In this document: positions 1 through 6,597 of the stretch, in pieces | Layout of the letters: every line of letters begins with the position of its first letter | How positions within the stretch are numbered: position 1 is the first letter of the stretch | Assembly (NCBI GenBank): GCA_036123635.1 | Contig: JAZADL010000142.1 | Coordinates: 1-22,593 of the forward strand | Source: UBA9410 sp036123635 | GTDB taxonomy: Bacteria > Actinomycetota > Acidimicrobiia > Acidimicrobiales > MedAcidi-G1 | DNA length: 22,593 bases | Direction: 5' to 3' | The notes under the pieces: generated by a model | What the model was told of the DNA's origin: nothing | What the model saw: only the letters and a program-made list of their open reading frames with translations | Databases searched by the model: none | Position numbers and translations under genes: made by a program

Positions 1-32
1 CGCCAGTGCTAGTCTTCCCATTATACAGGAAC

Positions 33-49
33 TTCCCACATTGTGGGAA
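33..49. promoter_or_regulatory. 17-bp perfect palindrome, candidate operator of the methyltransferase operon
   Basis: Two 8-base arms, TTCCCACA (33-40) and TGTGGGAA (42-49), flank a single central T, giving a perfect inverted repeat. It lies about 60 bases before the preferred start of the corrinoid-protein gene. Just upstream, TTATAC/TATACA at 21-27 could be a -10 element, so a bound repressor would sit at the transcription start. The TTCC...GGAA layout resembles sites of dimeric regulators such as the IclR family, but no regulator gene is visible here, so the family is a guess. A hairpin in the transcript is an alternative reading. Confidence 0.5.
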
Positions 50-109
50 ACGGCACCCAAGGCTGACCCGGGCCATGACCGTGGCCCCCGATCCGCAACG
101 GAGCGCATC

Positions 110-814
110 ATGGCCGAAGAGAACCCCGTCAACGAAGAGATCGATCTGGCGAGCCTCAGCGACGAGGACCTAACCGCCCAAATGCACGATGATCTCTATG
201 ACGGCCTGGCCGACGAGATTGTCGACGGCACCAACATCCTCCTCGGCCGGGGTTGGGGTGCCGACCGTGTACTGAACGACGCTCTGGTCGAGGGCATGCG
301 GATCGTCGGCATTGACTTTCGCGACGGCATCCTCTTCGTTCCCGAGGTGCTCCTAGCCGCCAACGCCATGAAGGCCGGCATGGCCATCCTCCGGCCACTA
401 CTAGCCGAGACGGGGGCCGAGCCCATCGGAAAGGTGGTCATTGGCACCGTCAAGGGCGACATCCACGACATCGGCAAGAACCTGGTCGCCATGATGCTCG
501 AAGGTGCGGGTTTCGAGGTCATCAACCTCGGCATCAACACCGACGTCGAGGAGTTCCTCGGAGCCCTGGACGAGCACAAGCCGGACATCCTTGGGATGTC
601 GGCCCTGCTAACCACCACCATGCCCTACATGAAAGTCGTGATCGACACCCTCCAGGAGAAGAGCCTCCGGGAGGAGTACGTCGTGATGGTGGGCGGAGCC
701 CCCCTAAACGAAGAGTTCGGCGAAGCCATCGGCGCCGACGCCTACTGCCGCGATGCGGCAGTCGCCGCCGAAACAGCTTCGCGGCTGGTAGCCGAACGGC
801 GCGCCGCGGCCTAA
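110..814 (+). CDS. Corrinoid (B12-binding) methyltransferase protein, MttC/MtbC-like
   Basis: This is the small cobalamin carrier that accepts a methyl group from the MttB-type enzyme and hands it to the pterin methyltransferase. From the ATG at 110 it is 234 aa, the usual size. The N-terminal helical cap spans about residues 20-100. The Rossmann-like B12 domain begins near 105 and carries the D117-x-H119-x-x-G122 motif (GDIHDIGKN), whose His is the expected lower axial cobalt ligand, followed by S164 (GMSALLTTT) and the GG pair at 195-196. A longer frame begins with TTG at 41, but that codon lies inside the palindrome and adds 23 residues unlike the family, so 110 is preferred. It opens a + strand operon and is followed 6 bases later by the DUF1638 gene. 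Family assignment is firm; partner and substrate are inferred from the neighbours. Confidence 0.93.
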   Translation: MAEENPVNEEIDLASLSDEDLTAQMHDDLYDGLADEIVDGTNILLGRGWGADRVLNDALVEGMRIVGIDFRDGILFVPEVLLAANAMKAGMAILRPLLAETGAEPIGKVVIGTVKGDIHDIGKNLVAMMLEGAGFEVINLGINTDVEEFLGALDEHKPDILGMSALLTTTMPYMKVVIDTLQEKSLREEYVVMVGGAPLNEEFGEAIGADAYCRDAAVAAETASRLVAERRAAA

Positions 815-820
815 CCGACC

Positions 821-1519
821 ATGAACGAGCCTTCCGGCACGCCGGAGGCGTCCGGCGGGCGGACCCTGGTTGTTGCCTGTGGAGCGCTTGCCCGTGAGTT
901 GCTCCAGATAGTGGAGGCGAACGGCCTCGACCATGTCGACGTCGAGTGCCTACCCGCCTCCTACCACAACACCCCCGAGGTGATCCCCGACCGGGTGGCC
1001 GAACGTGTCCGAAGTGCCGCCGACCGCTACGACAGGGTCTTCGTTGGCTACGGGGACTGCGGCACTGGTGGTCGCCTCGACGCCATGTGTGACGAACTCG
1101 GGGTCGACCGCCTGCCCGGCAACCACTGCTATGAGTTCCTCACCGGAAGCGTCGAGTTCGCCGACCTCCATGCCGAGGAGTTGGGGACCTTCTTCCTAAC
1201 CGACTACCTGGTGAAGCACTTCGACCGTCTCGTCGTTCGGGCCTTCTGGCTGGACACCCACCCCGAGATGCGAGATGCCGTGTTCGGCAACTACCACCGG
1301 CTGGTCTACCTGTCACAAGTTGACGATCCCGATCTCGTGGAGCGTGCCCGGGTCGCTGCCGACCGCCTGGGACTCGCCTTCGAGCACCGGCGCACGGGCC
1401 TCGGAGAACTAGAGACCAGCATCGTCTCGTTGGGTCGGATCGACGGTCGGGATCTCGGCCGATACGTCGACGACGGTGCCGTGGCCTCCACCGGACCCGC
1501 TCCTGCCGGAGCCCGCTGA
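821..1519 (+). CDS. DUF1638 domain-containing protein
   Basis: The 232-aa product matches the DUF1638 family, recognised from the opening VACGALARELL, the HNTPE segment, the YGDCGTGG turn, the CYEFLTG stretch and TFFLTDYLVKHFDRLV. Several conserved Cys and His residues (in ACGAL, YGDCG, NHCYE) could bind a metal or a cofactor, but no biochemical role is established that I can name. The family is repeatedly found beside MttB-like methyltransferases and corrinoid proteins, and here it lies between the corrinoid protein and the pterin methyltransferase, 6 bases after the former. A role in corrinoid-protein maturation or activation is therefore plausible but is inference. There is no signal peptide or membrane segment, so it is cytoplasmic. 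Confidence 0.88.
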   Translation: MNEPSGTPEASGGRTLVVACGALARELLQIVEANGLDHVDVECLPASYHNTPEVIPDRVAERVRSAADRYDRVFVGYGDCGTGGRLDAMCDELGVDRLPGNHCYEFLTGSVEFADLHAEELGTFFLTDYLVKHFDRLVVRAFWLDTHPEMRDAVFGNYHRLVYLSQVDDPDLVERARVAADRLGLAFEHRRTGLGELETSIVSLGRIDGRDLGRYVDDGAVASTGPAPAGAR

Positions 1520-1522
1520 ACT

Positions 1523-1831
1523 ATGGCCGCACAGCTCGTCACCATCTACTGGCGCGACATCCCGGCCCAAGTCACCGCCCAGCAGGGGAGGAACCGGGAG
1601 AAGGCGCTGCTGGATGCCCGCTTCCAGCACGCTATTGACCGGGCGGCCATGGTGGCCGGAATGAACGACACCGACTCGTACGTGGCGCAGTGGCGTCGCG
1701 AAACCGCCGAATGTCTCGCCGACATGGCGCCCGCCGTGGCCGTCGAGGCGGCCCGCCTTGAGGAGGCCTATCCCAACGATCGGCTGGAGCGACTCGTGCG
1801 GTCCGGCGGTGCAGAAAAACAAGAGGAATAG
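1523..1831 (+). CDS. Small 'virulence factor' family protein (PF13769-like), methyltransferase-cluster associated
   Basis: The 102-aa protein carries the characteristic start VTIYWRDIPAQV, the RFQHAIDRAAM block and a WRRE...EAARLEEAY tail. These match a short family labelled 'virulence factor' in Pfam. The label is misleading: members commonly sit inside corrinoid/tetrahydrofolate methyltransferase clusters of free-living bacteria, as here. It has no signal peptide, membrane helix or recognisable catalytic motif, and the charged helical C-terminus suggests a small binding or adaptor protein. It begins 3 bases after the DUF1638 stop, so it is almost certainly co-transcribed with it and probably translationally coupled. 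Function is unknown; I infer only that it serves the demethylation pathway. Confidence 0.8.
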   Translation: MAAQLVTIYWRDIPAQVTAQQGRNREKALLDARFQHAIDRAAMVAGMNDTDSYVAQWRRETAECLADMAPAVAVEAARLEEAYPNDRLERLVRSGGAEKQEE

Positions 1832-1898
1832 CCAGAGACACCCCGACCGTGGGACCGTCACCGCTGACGGTTCCCCGACCAGAGAGATCGATCTAGAG

Positions 1899-2798
1899 AT
1901 GACCGACACCATCCTCAGTTCCGCCACCCGGGAGGTGGCCATCGGCTTCGGCCGACCCTTCGTCATGATCGGCGAGCGCATCAACCCCACGGGGCGTCAG
2001 AAGTTGGCCGACGAGATGAAGGCTGGAGACTTCAGCCGTGTTGAGGCCGACGCCATCGCCCAGGTAGAGGCCGGCGCCCACATGCTGGACGTCAACGCGG
2101 GGATTCCCCTCGCCGACGAACCAGCCCTGCTGGCCCGAGCCATCCAACTCGTGCAGTCGGTGACCGACGTTCCCTTGAGTATCGACTCGTCGATCATTGA
2201 GGCCCTGGAGGCCGGTATCGCCGTGTACCAAGGCAAACCTCTGGTCAACTCGGTGACCGGCGAGGACGAGGTGCTGGAACGGGTCCTACCGCTGGTGGCG
2301 AAGGCCGGCGCTGCCGTGGTGGCCATCTCCAATGACGACTCCGGGATCTCCGAGGACCCCGATGTGCGCTTCGAAGTGGCCCGCAAGATCGTGCACCGGG
2401 CCGCCGACTACGGAATCCCAGCCGCCGACGTGGTGGTGGACCCCCTGGTCATGCCGATAGGCGCCATGGGATCGGCCGGCCAACAGGTCTTTGCTCTAGT
2501 CCGACGCCTCCGCGAGGAGCTCAAGGTGAACACGACCTGCGGTGCATCCAACGTGAGCTTCGGTCTCCCCAACCGGCACGCTGTCACCGGCACGTTCCTG
2601 GCCATGTCGATCAGCCACGGCATGACGTCAGCCATCATGAACCCCCTGCACGGCGAGGTGCGGGTACGAGTCCAAGCCGCCGACATCCTCACCGGCGCCG
2701 ACACCAACTGCGCCTCCTGGATCCGCCATCACCGGGACCCCGAAGCCGTCGGCGCCCGCGAACGTCGTGGCGGTCGCCGCGCCCGAACGCAAGCCTGA
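1899..2798 (+). CDS. Methyltetrahydrofolate:corrinoid methyltransferase (pterin-binding, MtgA/AcsE-type)
   Basis: This is the cytoplasmic enzyme that moves the methyl group between the methyl-corrinoid protein and tetrahydrofolate. The 299-aa product has the pterin-binding TIM-barrel landmarks: IGERINPTGR near residue 25, HMLDVNAG near 60, PLSIDSS near 90, NSVTGE near 110, VDPLVMPIG near 180 and the GASNVSFGLPNR loop near 210. The frame is open upstream to 1758 inside the preceding gene, but homology starts only after MTDTILSS. The ATG at 1899 follows a purine-rich AGAGAG stretch, so it is chosen. In an MttB operon the likely direction is methyl-corrinoid to methyl-tetrahydrofolate, as in MtgA of glycine betaine users. 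The C-terminal 20 residues are unusually Arg/Ala-rich. Confidence 0.92.
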   Translation: MTDTILSSATREVAIGFGRPFVMIGERINPTGRQKLADEMKAGDFSRVEADAIAQVEAGAHMLDVNAGIPLADEPALLARAIQLVQSVTDVPLSIDSSIIEALEAGIAVYQGKPLVNSVTGEDEVLERVLPLVAKAGAAVVAISNDDSGISEDPDVRFEVARKIVHRAADYGIPAADVVVDPLVMPIGAMGSAGQQVFALVRRLREELKVNTTCGASNVSFGLPNRHAVTGTFLAMSISHGMTSAIMNPLHGEVRVRVQAADILTGADTNCASWIRHHRDPEAVGARERRGGRRARTQA

Positions 2799-2810
2799 GC
2801 TACCGCTCAG
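2795..2810 (+). other. Small hairpin over the stop codon, between pterin methyltransferase and activator genes
   Basis: CTGAGC (2795-2800) and GCTCAG (2805-2810) form a perfect 6-bp stem around a TACC loop. It contains the stop codon of the upstream gene and ends 10 bases before the next ATG at 2820, where no clear Shine-Dalgarno sequence is seen. It could influence re-initiation between the two genes; chance is a fair alternative. Confidence 0.3.
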
Positions 2811-2819
2811 CATGAGCCC

Positions 2820-4871
2820 ATGACCGAAGCCGAAGACCACCTCGTCGTCTTCACGCCCTCGGGCCTTAGGGACTCGTTCGCCGCCGGCACCACCTTGCTG
2901 GATGCCGCCCGCCAGCTGGGAGTGGACCTGGACTCGGTCTGCGGAGGCCGCGGGATCTGCGGGCGCTGCCAGGTGGAGCCCACCTTCGGAGAGTTTGCCA
3001 AGCACGGAATCACCGCCGTGGACAACCACGTATCGCCCCGCGGAGCTGTCGAGAAGAACTACCGGGGCCGTCGGCCTCTGACAGAATCCCGACGGCTGGG
3101 TTGCGCTGCCGCGGTGTGCGGTGACTTGGTGATCGACGTCCCAGCCGAAAGCCAGGTCCATCGACAGGTGATCCGCAAGGATGTGGACCTAGGCAACCTG
3201 GCACTAGATCCGGTCCTGGTTCTCCGCCTAGTCGAAATCTCCCCGCCGTCCGGAACCATCGGGGACGGTCCTGATCGCCGCCTACTCGACGCCCTAGCCG
3301 ACCAGTGGGGCCTCGGAGGCCTCACCCTCGATGACAAGGTGGCCGACAGTCTGACCAATGGATCGACCGATCGACCTAGCACGGTGACAGCGGCCATCCG
3401 GGATGGCCGCTGCGTGGTAGCTATCTGGCCGGGCCTACGAGACCGTGCCCTGGGCGTGGCCGTGGACGTGGGCTCCACGACGATCGCCGGCCACCTCTGC
3501 GACCTGGCGACCGGTGCCGTACTGGCAACGGCGGGAACCATGAACCCGCAGATCCGGTTCGGCGAGGATCTCATGAGCCGGGTCTCCTACGTAATGATGA
3601 ACCCGGGTGGCGAGGCCGAGTTAACCACCGCCGTCCGCGACGCCCTGGACAACCTGCTGGCCGACCTCTGCCTCCAGGGGGAGGCCGAGCGAGACGAGAT
3701 TCTGGAAATGGTGCTGGTCGGCAACCCGATCATGCACCACCTGTTCTTGGGTCTGGACCCAACGCCACTTGGCCAAGCCCCATTCACCCTCGCTGTGGAG
3801 GACGCCCTCGACGTCCCAGCGGCCGACCTGAACCTGGAGGCGCACGCCTGTACCCGAATCCACGTCCTGCCGTGTATCGCCGGACACGTGGGGGCCGACA
3901 CGGCCGCTGTAGTCCTGGCCTCGCGCCCCCACACGGCCGACGACGTCCGCCTAGTCGTCGATGTCGGCACCAACGCTGAGATTGTCCTGGCTGGCAACGG
4001 ACGGATACTGGCCGCCTCTAGCCCCACCGGTCCGGCTTTCGAGGGGGCCCAGGTCAGCGCTGGCCAACGGGCTACCCCGGGAGCCATCGAGCGGGTCCGA
4101 ATCGACCCGGACACCGGCGAACCCCGGTTCCGGGTAATCGGCGCCGAACCGTGGTCCGACGAGCTGGGTTTCGACGAGGCGGTAGCCGGCACCGGGGTGA
4201 CCGGGATCTGTGGGTCCGGGATCATCGAGGTAGTGGCCGAGTTGTGGCTAGCCGGCCTCATGGATGCTGACGGCGTGATCGGCGGCCCGGATACCAGACC
4301 TTCCCGACGTCTAATTGCCGATGGGCGGACCCTCTCCTATGTCCTGCACGACCAAGAGAGTGACAGCGACAGCGTGATCCTTGTGACCCAGAACGACGTC
4401 CGATCTATCCAACTGGCCAAGGCCGCCCTCTACGCTGGCATCCGGCTCCTGATGGACCACCTGGAAGTAGACGAAGTAGACGAGATCAGCCTGGCCGGGG
4501 CCTTCGGGAGCCACATTGACACCGTTCGCGCCACAGTCCTCGGCCTCGTCCCGGACTGCGACCCCGACCGGGTAAACAGCATTGGCAACGCGGCAGGCGC
4601 CGGGGCGGTCATCGCCCTGCTTTCAGCCAGAGCCCGGACCGAAATCCAGGAGGTAGTGGGCCGTATCGAGAAGATCGAAACGGCATTAGAACCATCGTTC
4701 CAGCAGCACTTCGTGGATGCCATGGCCGTGCCCCACCGGACGGCCCAATACCCACGGCTGTCTACCCGAATCACGCTCCCCCAACGTTCGACCGTCTCGG
4801 CGCCCGGTACCGAACGGACTGGGAGACGACGTCGCCGCAGGAACGCGGTGGGAGAGGAACACCGAACATGA
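2820..4871 (+). CDS. Corrinoid activation protein: 2Fe-2S ferredoxin plus ASKHA ATPase domain (RamA-like role, DUF4445)
   Basis: Cobalt in corrinoid proteins is occasionally oxidised to Co(II) and must be reduced to Co(I) with ATP; proteins of this type do that. The 683-aa product begins with a plant-type 2Fe-2S ferredoxin domain with C41-x5-C47-x2-C50 and the fourth ligand near C95 (RRLGCAAAVCG). The ASKHA nucleotide-binding half has phosphate motifs DVGSTT (216-221) and DVGTNAE (381-387), then a GPAFEG segment and a late AGAFGSHI stretch. This is the bacterial 2Fe-2S architecture, unlike archaeal RamA, which has a C-terminal 4Fe-4S domain. The stop overlaps the mttB-like start by 4 bases (ATGA at 4868-4871), so the two are translationally coupled. 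The C-terminal 30 residues are Arg-rich and not conserved-looking. Confidence 0.92.
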   Translation: MTEAEDHLVVFTPSGLRDSFAAGTTLLDAARQLGVDLDSVCGGRGICGRCQVEPTFGEFAKHGITAVDNHVSPRGAVEKNYRGRRPLTESRRLGCAAAVCGDLVIDVPAESQVHRQVIRKDVDLGNLALDPVLVLRLVEISPPSGTIGDGPDRRLLDALADQWGLGGLTLDDKVADSLTNGSTDRPSTVTAAIRDGRCVVAIWPGLRDRALGVAVDVGSTTIAGHLCDLATGAVLATAGTMNPQIRFGEDLMSRVSYVMMNPGGEAELTTAVRDALDNLLADLCLQGEAERDEILEMVLVGNPIMHHLFLGLDPTPLGQAPFTLAVEDALDVPAADLNLEAHACTRIHVLPCIAGHVGADTAAVVLASRPHTADDVRLVVDVGTNAEIVLAGNGRILAASSPTGPAFEGAQVSAGQRATPGAIERVRIDPDTGEPRFRVIGAEPWSDELGFDEAVAGTGVTGICGSGIIEVVAELWLAGLMDADGVIGGPDTRPSRRLIADGRTLSYVLHDQESDSDSVILVTQNDVRSIQLAKAALYAGIRLLMDHLEVDEVDEISLAGAFGSHIDTVRATVLGLVPDCDPDRVNSIGNAAGAGAVIALLSARARTEIQEVVGRIEKIETALEPSFQQHFVDAMAVPHRTAQYPRLSTRITLPQRSTVSAPGTERTGRRRRRRNAVGEEHRT

Positions 4872-6409
4872 GTGATGCACCACGAGGCCGCCGTAGCGGG
4901 GGACGTGCCGCACGGCAGGCAGCCCGGTCGGAGGCTGCCACTGAGACCCGGGCCTTCCTGACCCGGACCATGGCCCCGGTCGAGGTGGTCTCGACCGAAG
5001 GCCTAGAGACGATCGAGCACAATGCCGACACGATCCTCGCCGAGGTCGGCATCGACTTCCGGGACTACCCCTCAGCCCTGGCCCTACTGGCCGACGCTGG
5101 GGCCGACGTGGACGGGGAACGGGTGCGGTTCCCCCGCGGCATGTGCCGACAGATCATCCAGTCCTCAGCACCCTCTACCTACACCCAGCACGGCCGGAAT
5201 CCGGACCGCAACGTCCAGGTAGGAGGTGACGCCACCGTCCTCGTCCCGGCCTACGGTTCCCCGTTCGTCTACGACATCGACGAAGGTCGCCGCTACGCCA
5301 CCCTGGAGGACTTCCGCAACTTCGTGAAACTGGCCTACCTGAGCCCTGGCCTCCACCACTCGGGCGGCACGGTGGTCGAGCCTGTGGACGTCCCAGTCTC
5401 CAAGCGGCACCTGGACATGGTGTACTCGCACCTCCGGTACAGCGACAAGCCGTTCATGGGCTCGGTCACCGCGGCCGAGAGAGCCCAGGACTCTGTCGAC
5501 CTGGCCGGGTTCGTGTTCGGCAAAGAGTTTGTCCGCCAGAACACCGTGATGACGAGCCTCATCAACGCCTCGTCTCCCATGGCCTGGGACGCCACCATGC
5601 TGGGCGCTGCCGAAACGTACGCCCGTTCCAACCAGGCCACAATGATCAGCCCGTTCATCCTGGCCGGTGCCATGGCGCCGGTAACTGTGGCCGGCGTAGC
5701 CGCCCAGACTCTGGCCGAGGCCCTGGCCGGGATGACCTTCGTCCAGCTGATCAATCCAGGGGCACCTATGGTGTTCGGCTCCTTCGCCAGCTCCATGTCC
5801 ATGCAGACCGGCGCCCCGACCTTCGGAACCCCCGAACCAGCGCTAGTTCTTTTCACGGTTGCCGCTCTAGCCCGACGCCTCGGGGTGCCGTTCCGTTCGG
5901 GAGGCAACCTCTGCGCCTCCAAGATCCCTGACGCCCAGGCCGCCGCGGAATCCATGGCCACCTTCCTCCCCTCCCTGCTGGCCGGGGTGAACTTCTTACT
6001 TCACTCAGCAGGCTGGCTGGAGGGCGGCCTGGCCATGGGCTATGAGAAGTTCATCATTGACGCCGACCAGTGCAACCTGGCCGCCACCTTCGTGAACGGT
6101 GTCGACCTCTCGGAGAACGGCCAGGCCATGGACGCCATCCGGGAGGTCGGGCCCGGTCAGCACTTCCTGGGCACCGCCCACACGCTGGCCAACTTCGAAA
6201 CAGCCTTTGCCCGGTCCGAGGTGGCCAACAACGACTCGTTCGAGCAGTGGGCCGAGGATGGGAGTCTGGACGCCTCCCAGCGGGCCAACGGCATCTGGAA
6301 GAAGATGCTCCGCGACTACGAGCCGCCACCCCTGGACGAGGCGGCAGACGAGGCCATGCTGGACTTCATCGCCCGTCGCAAGGAGGTCATCCCCGATGAG
6401 TTCGGATGA
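4868..6409 (+). CDS. Trimethylamine methyltransferase (MttB) superfamily protein, non-pyrrolysine
   Basis: This 513-aa enzyme is expected to transfer a methyl group from a methylated amine to the corrinoid protein. It shows MttB/COG5598 features: the segment EGLETIEHNADTILAEVGID, AYGSPFVYDIDEGRR, MSQ-like barrel strands such as NASSPMAWDATMLG, QLINPGAPMVFGSF and FRSGGNLCASKIPDAQ (C349). True archaeal trimethylamine enzymes read an in-frame amber codon as pyrrolysine; here the frame is open throughout without one. It therefore belongs to the non-pyrrolysine branch, which includes the glycine betaine enzyme MtgB and relatives acting on other quaternary amines. The substrate cannot be read from sequence. 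The first 30 residues are a basic, Ala/Arg-rich extension. It is translationally coupled to the activator gene and followed by 188 bases before fhs. Confidence 0.93.
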   Translation: MSDAPRGRRSGGRAARQAARSEAATETRAFLTRTMAPVEVVSTEGLETIEHNADTILAEVGIDFRDYPSALALLADAGADVDGERVRFPRGMCRQIIQSSAPSTYTQHGRNPDRNVQVGGDATVLVPAYGSPFVYDIDEGRRYATLEDFRNFVKLAYLSPGLHHSGGTVVEPVDVPVSKRHLDMVYSHLRYSDKPFMGSVTAAERAQDSVDLAGFVFGKEFVRQNTVMTSLINASSPMAWDATMLGAAETYARSNQATMISPFILAGAMAPVTVAGVAAQTLAEALAGMTFVQLINPGAPMVFGSFASSMSMQTGAPTFGTPEPALVLFTVAALARRLGVPFRSGGNLCASKIPDAQAAAESMATFLPSLLAGVNFLLHSAGWLEGGLAMGYEKFIIDADQCNLAATFVNGVDLSENGQAMDAIREVGPGQHFLGTAHTLANFETAFARSEVANNDSFEQWAEDGSLDASQRANGIWKKMLRDYEPPPLDEAADEAMLDFIARRKEVIPDEFG

Positions 6410-6597
6410 ACCAGCAGGTCCTGATACCCCAACGGATGGGGTTTCCTACCATTGGAGGTTCTTTCCACTCAGTACAACTCGACGCCTCGCCTGAGTACAC
6501 TCACGCCGTCCCGGGCCGTCAGCCTGCCCGAGTCATACCCTCCGGCCCGCACCCGCGGGTACCGGACCGGAACCCGGAAGAGATAGAGAAGAGAACA
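6410..6597 (+). promoter_or_regulatory. 188-base leader before fhs with repeated AGTACA elements
   Basis: This is the largest gap in the + strand operon. AGTACA occurs at 6471-6476 and 6494-6499, 23 bases apart (two helical turns), each followed by an ACTC. The second copy lies in the near-palindrome TGAGT-AC-ACTCA (6492-6503), which also contains a TACACT -10-like hexamer. A CCCGC/GCGGG hairpin follows near 6547-6560, then a purine-rich Shine-Dalgarno stretch before the ATG at 6598. It may be an internal promoter with operator. I see no match to a known riboswitch core. The frame is also open here, but the encoded residues do not resemble any FTHFS N-terminus. Confidence 0.3.

Noticed and set aside
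41..109. N-terminal extension of the corrinoid protein from a TTG at 41
   Set aside because: The start lies within the 17-bp palindrome, the added residues are unlike the family, and the ATG at 110 gives the normal length.
1..110. Cobalamin riboswitch before the corrinoid operon
   Set aside because: No B12-box-like core is visible and the space is too short; only the palindrome stands out.
1758..1898. Upstream extension of the pterin methyltransferase gene
   Set aside because: It overlaps the small upstream gene in another frame and encodes no family-like residues; ATG at 1899 is preceded by a purine-rich site.
6406..6597. Extended fhs start overlapping the mttB-like stop
   Set aside because: The overlap looks like coupling, but the 64 added residues resemble no FTHFS; ATG at 6598 has a good ribosome site.
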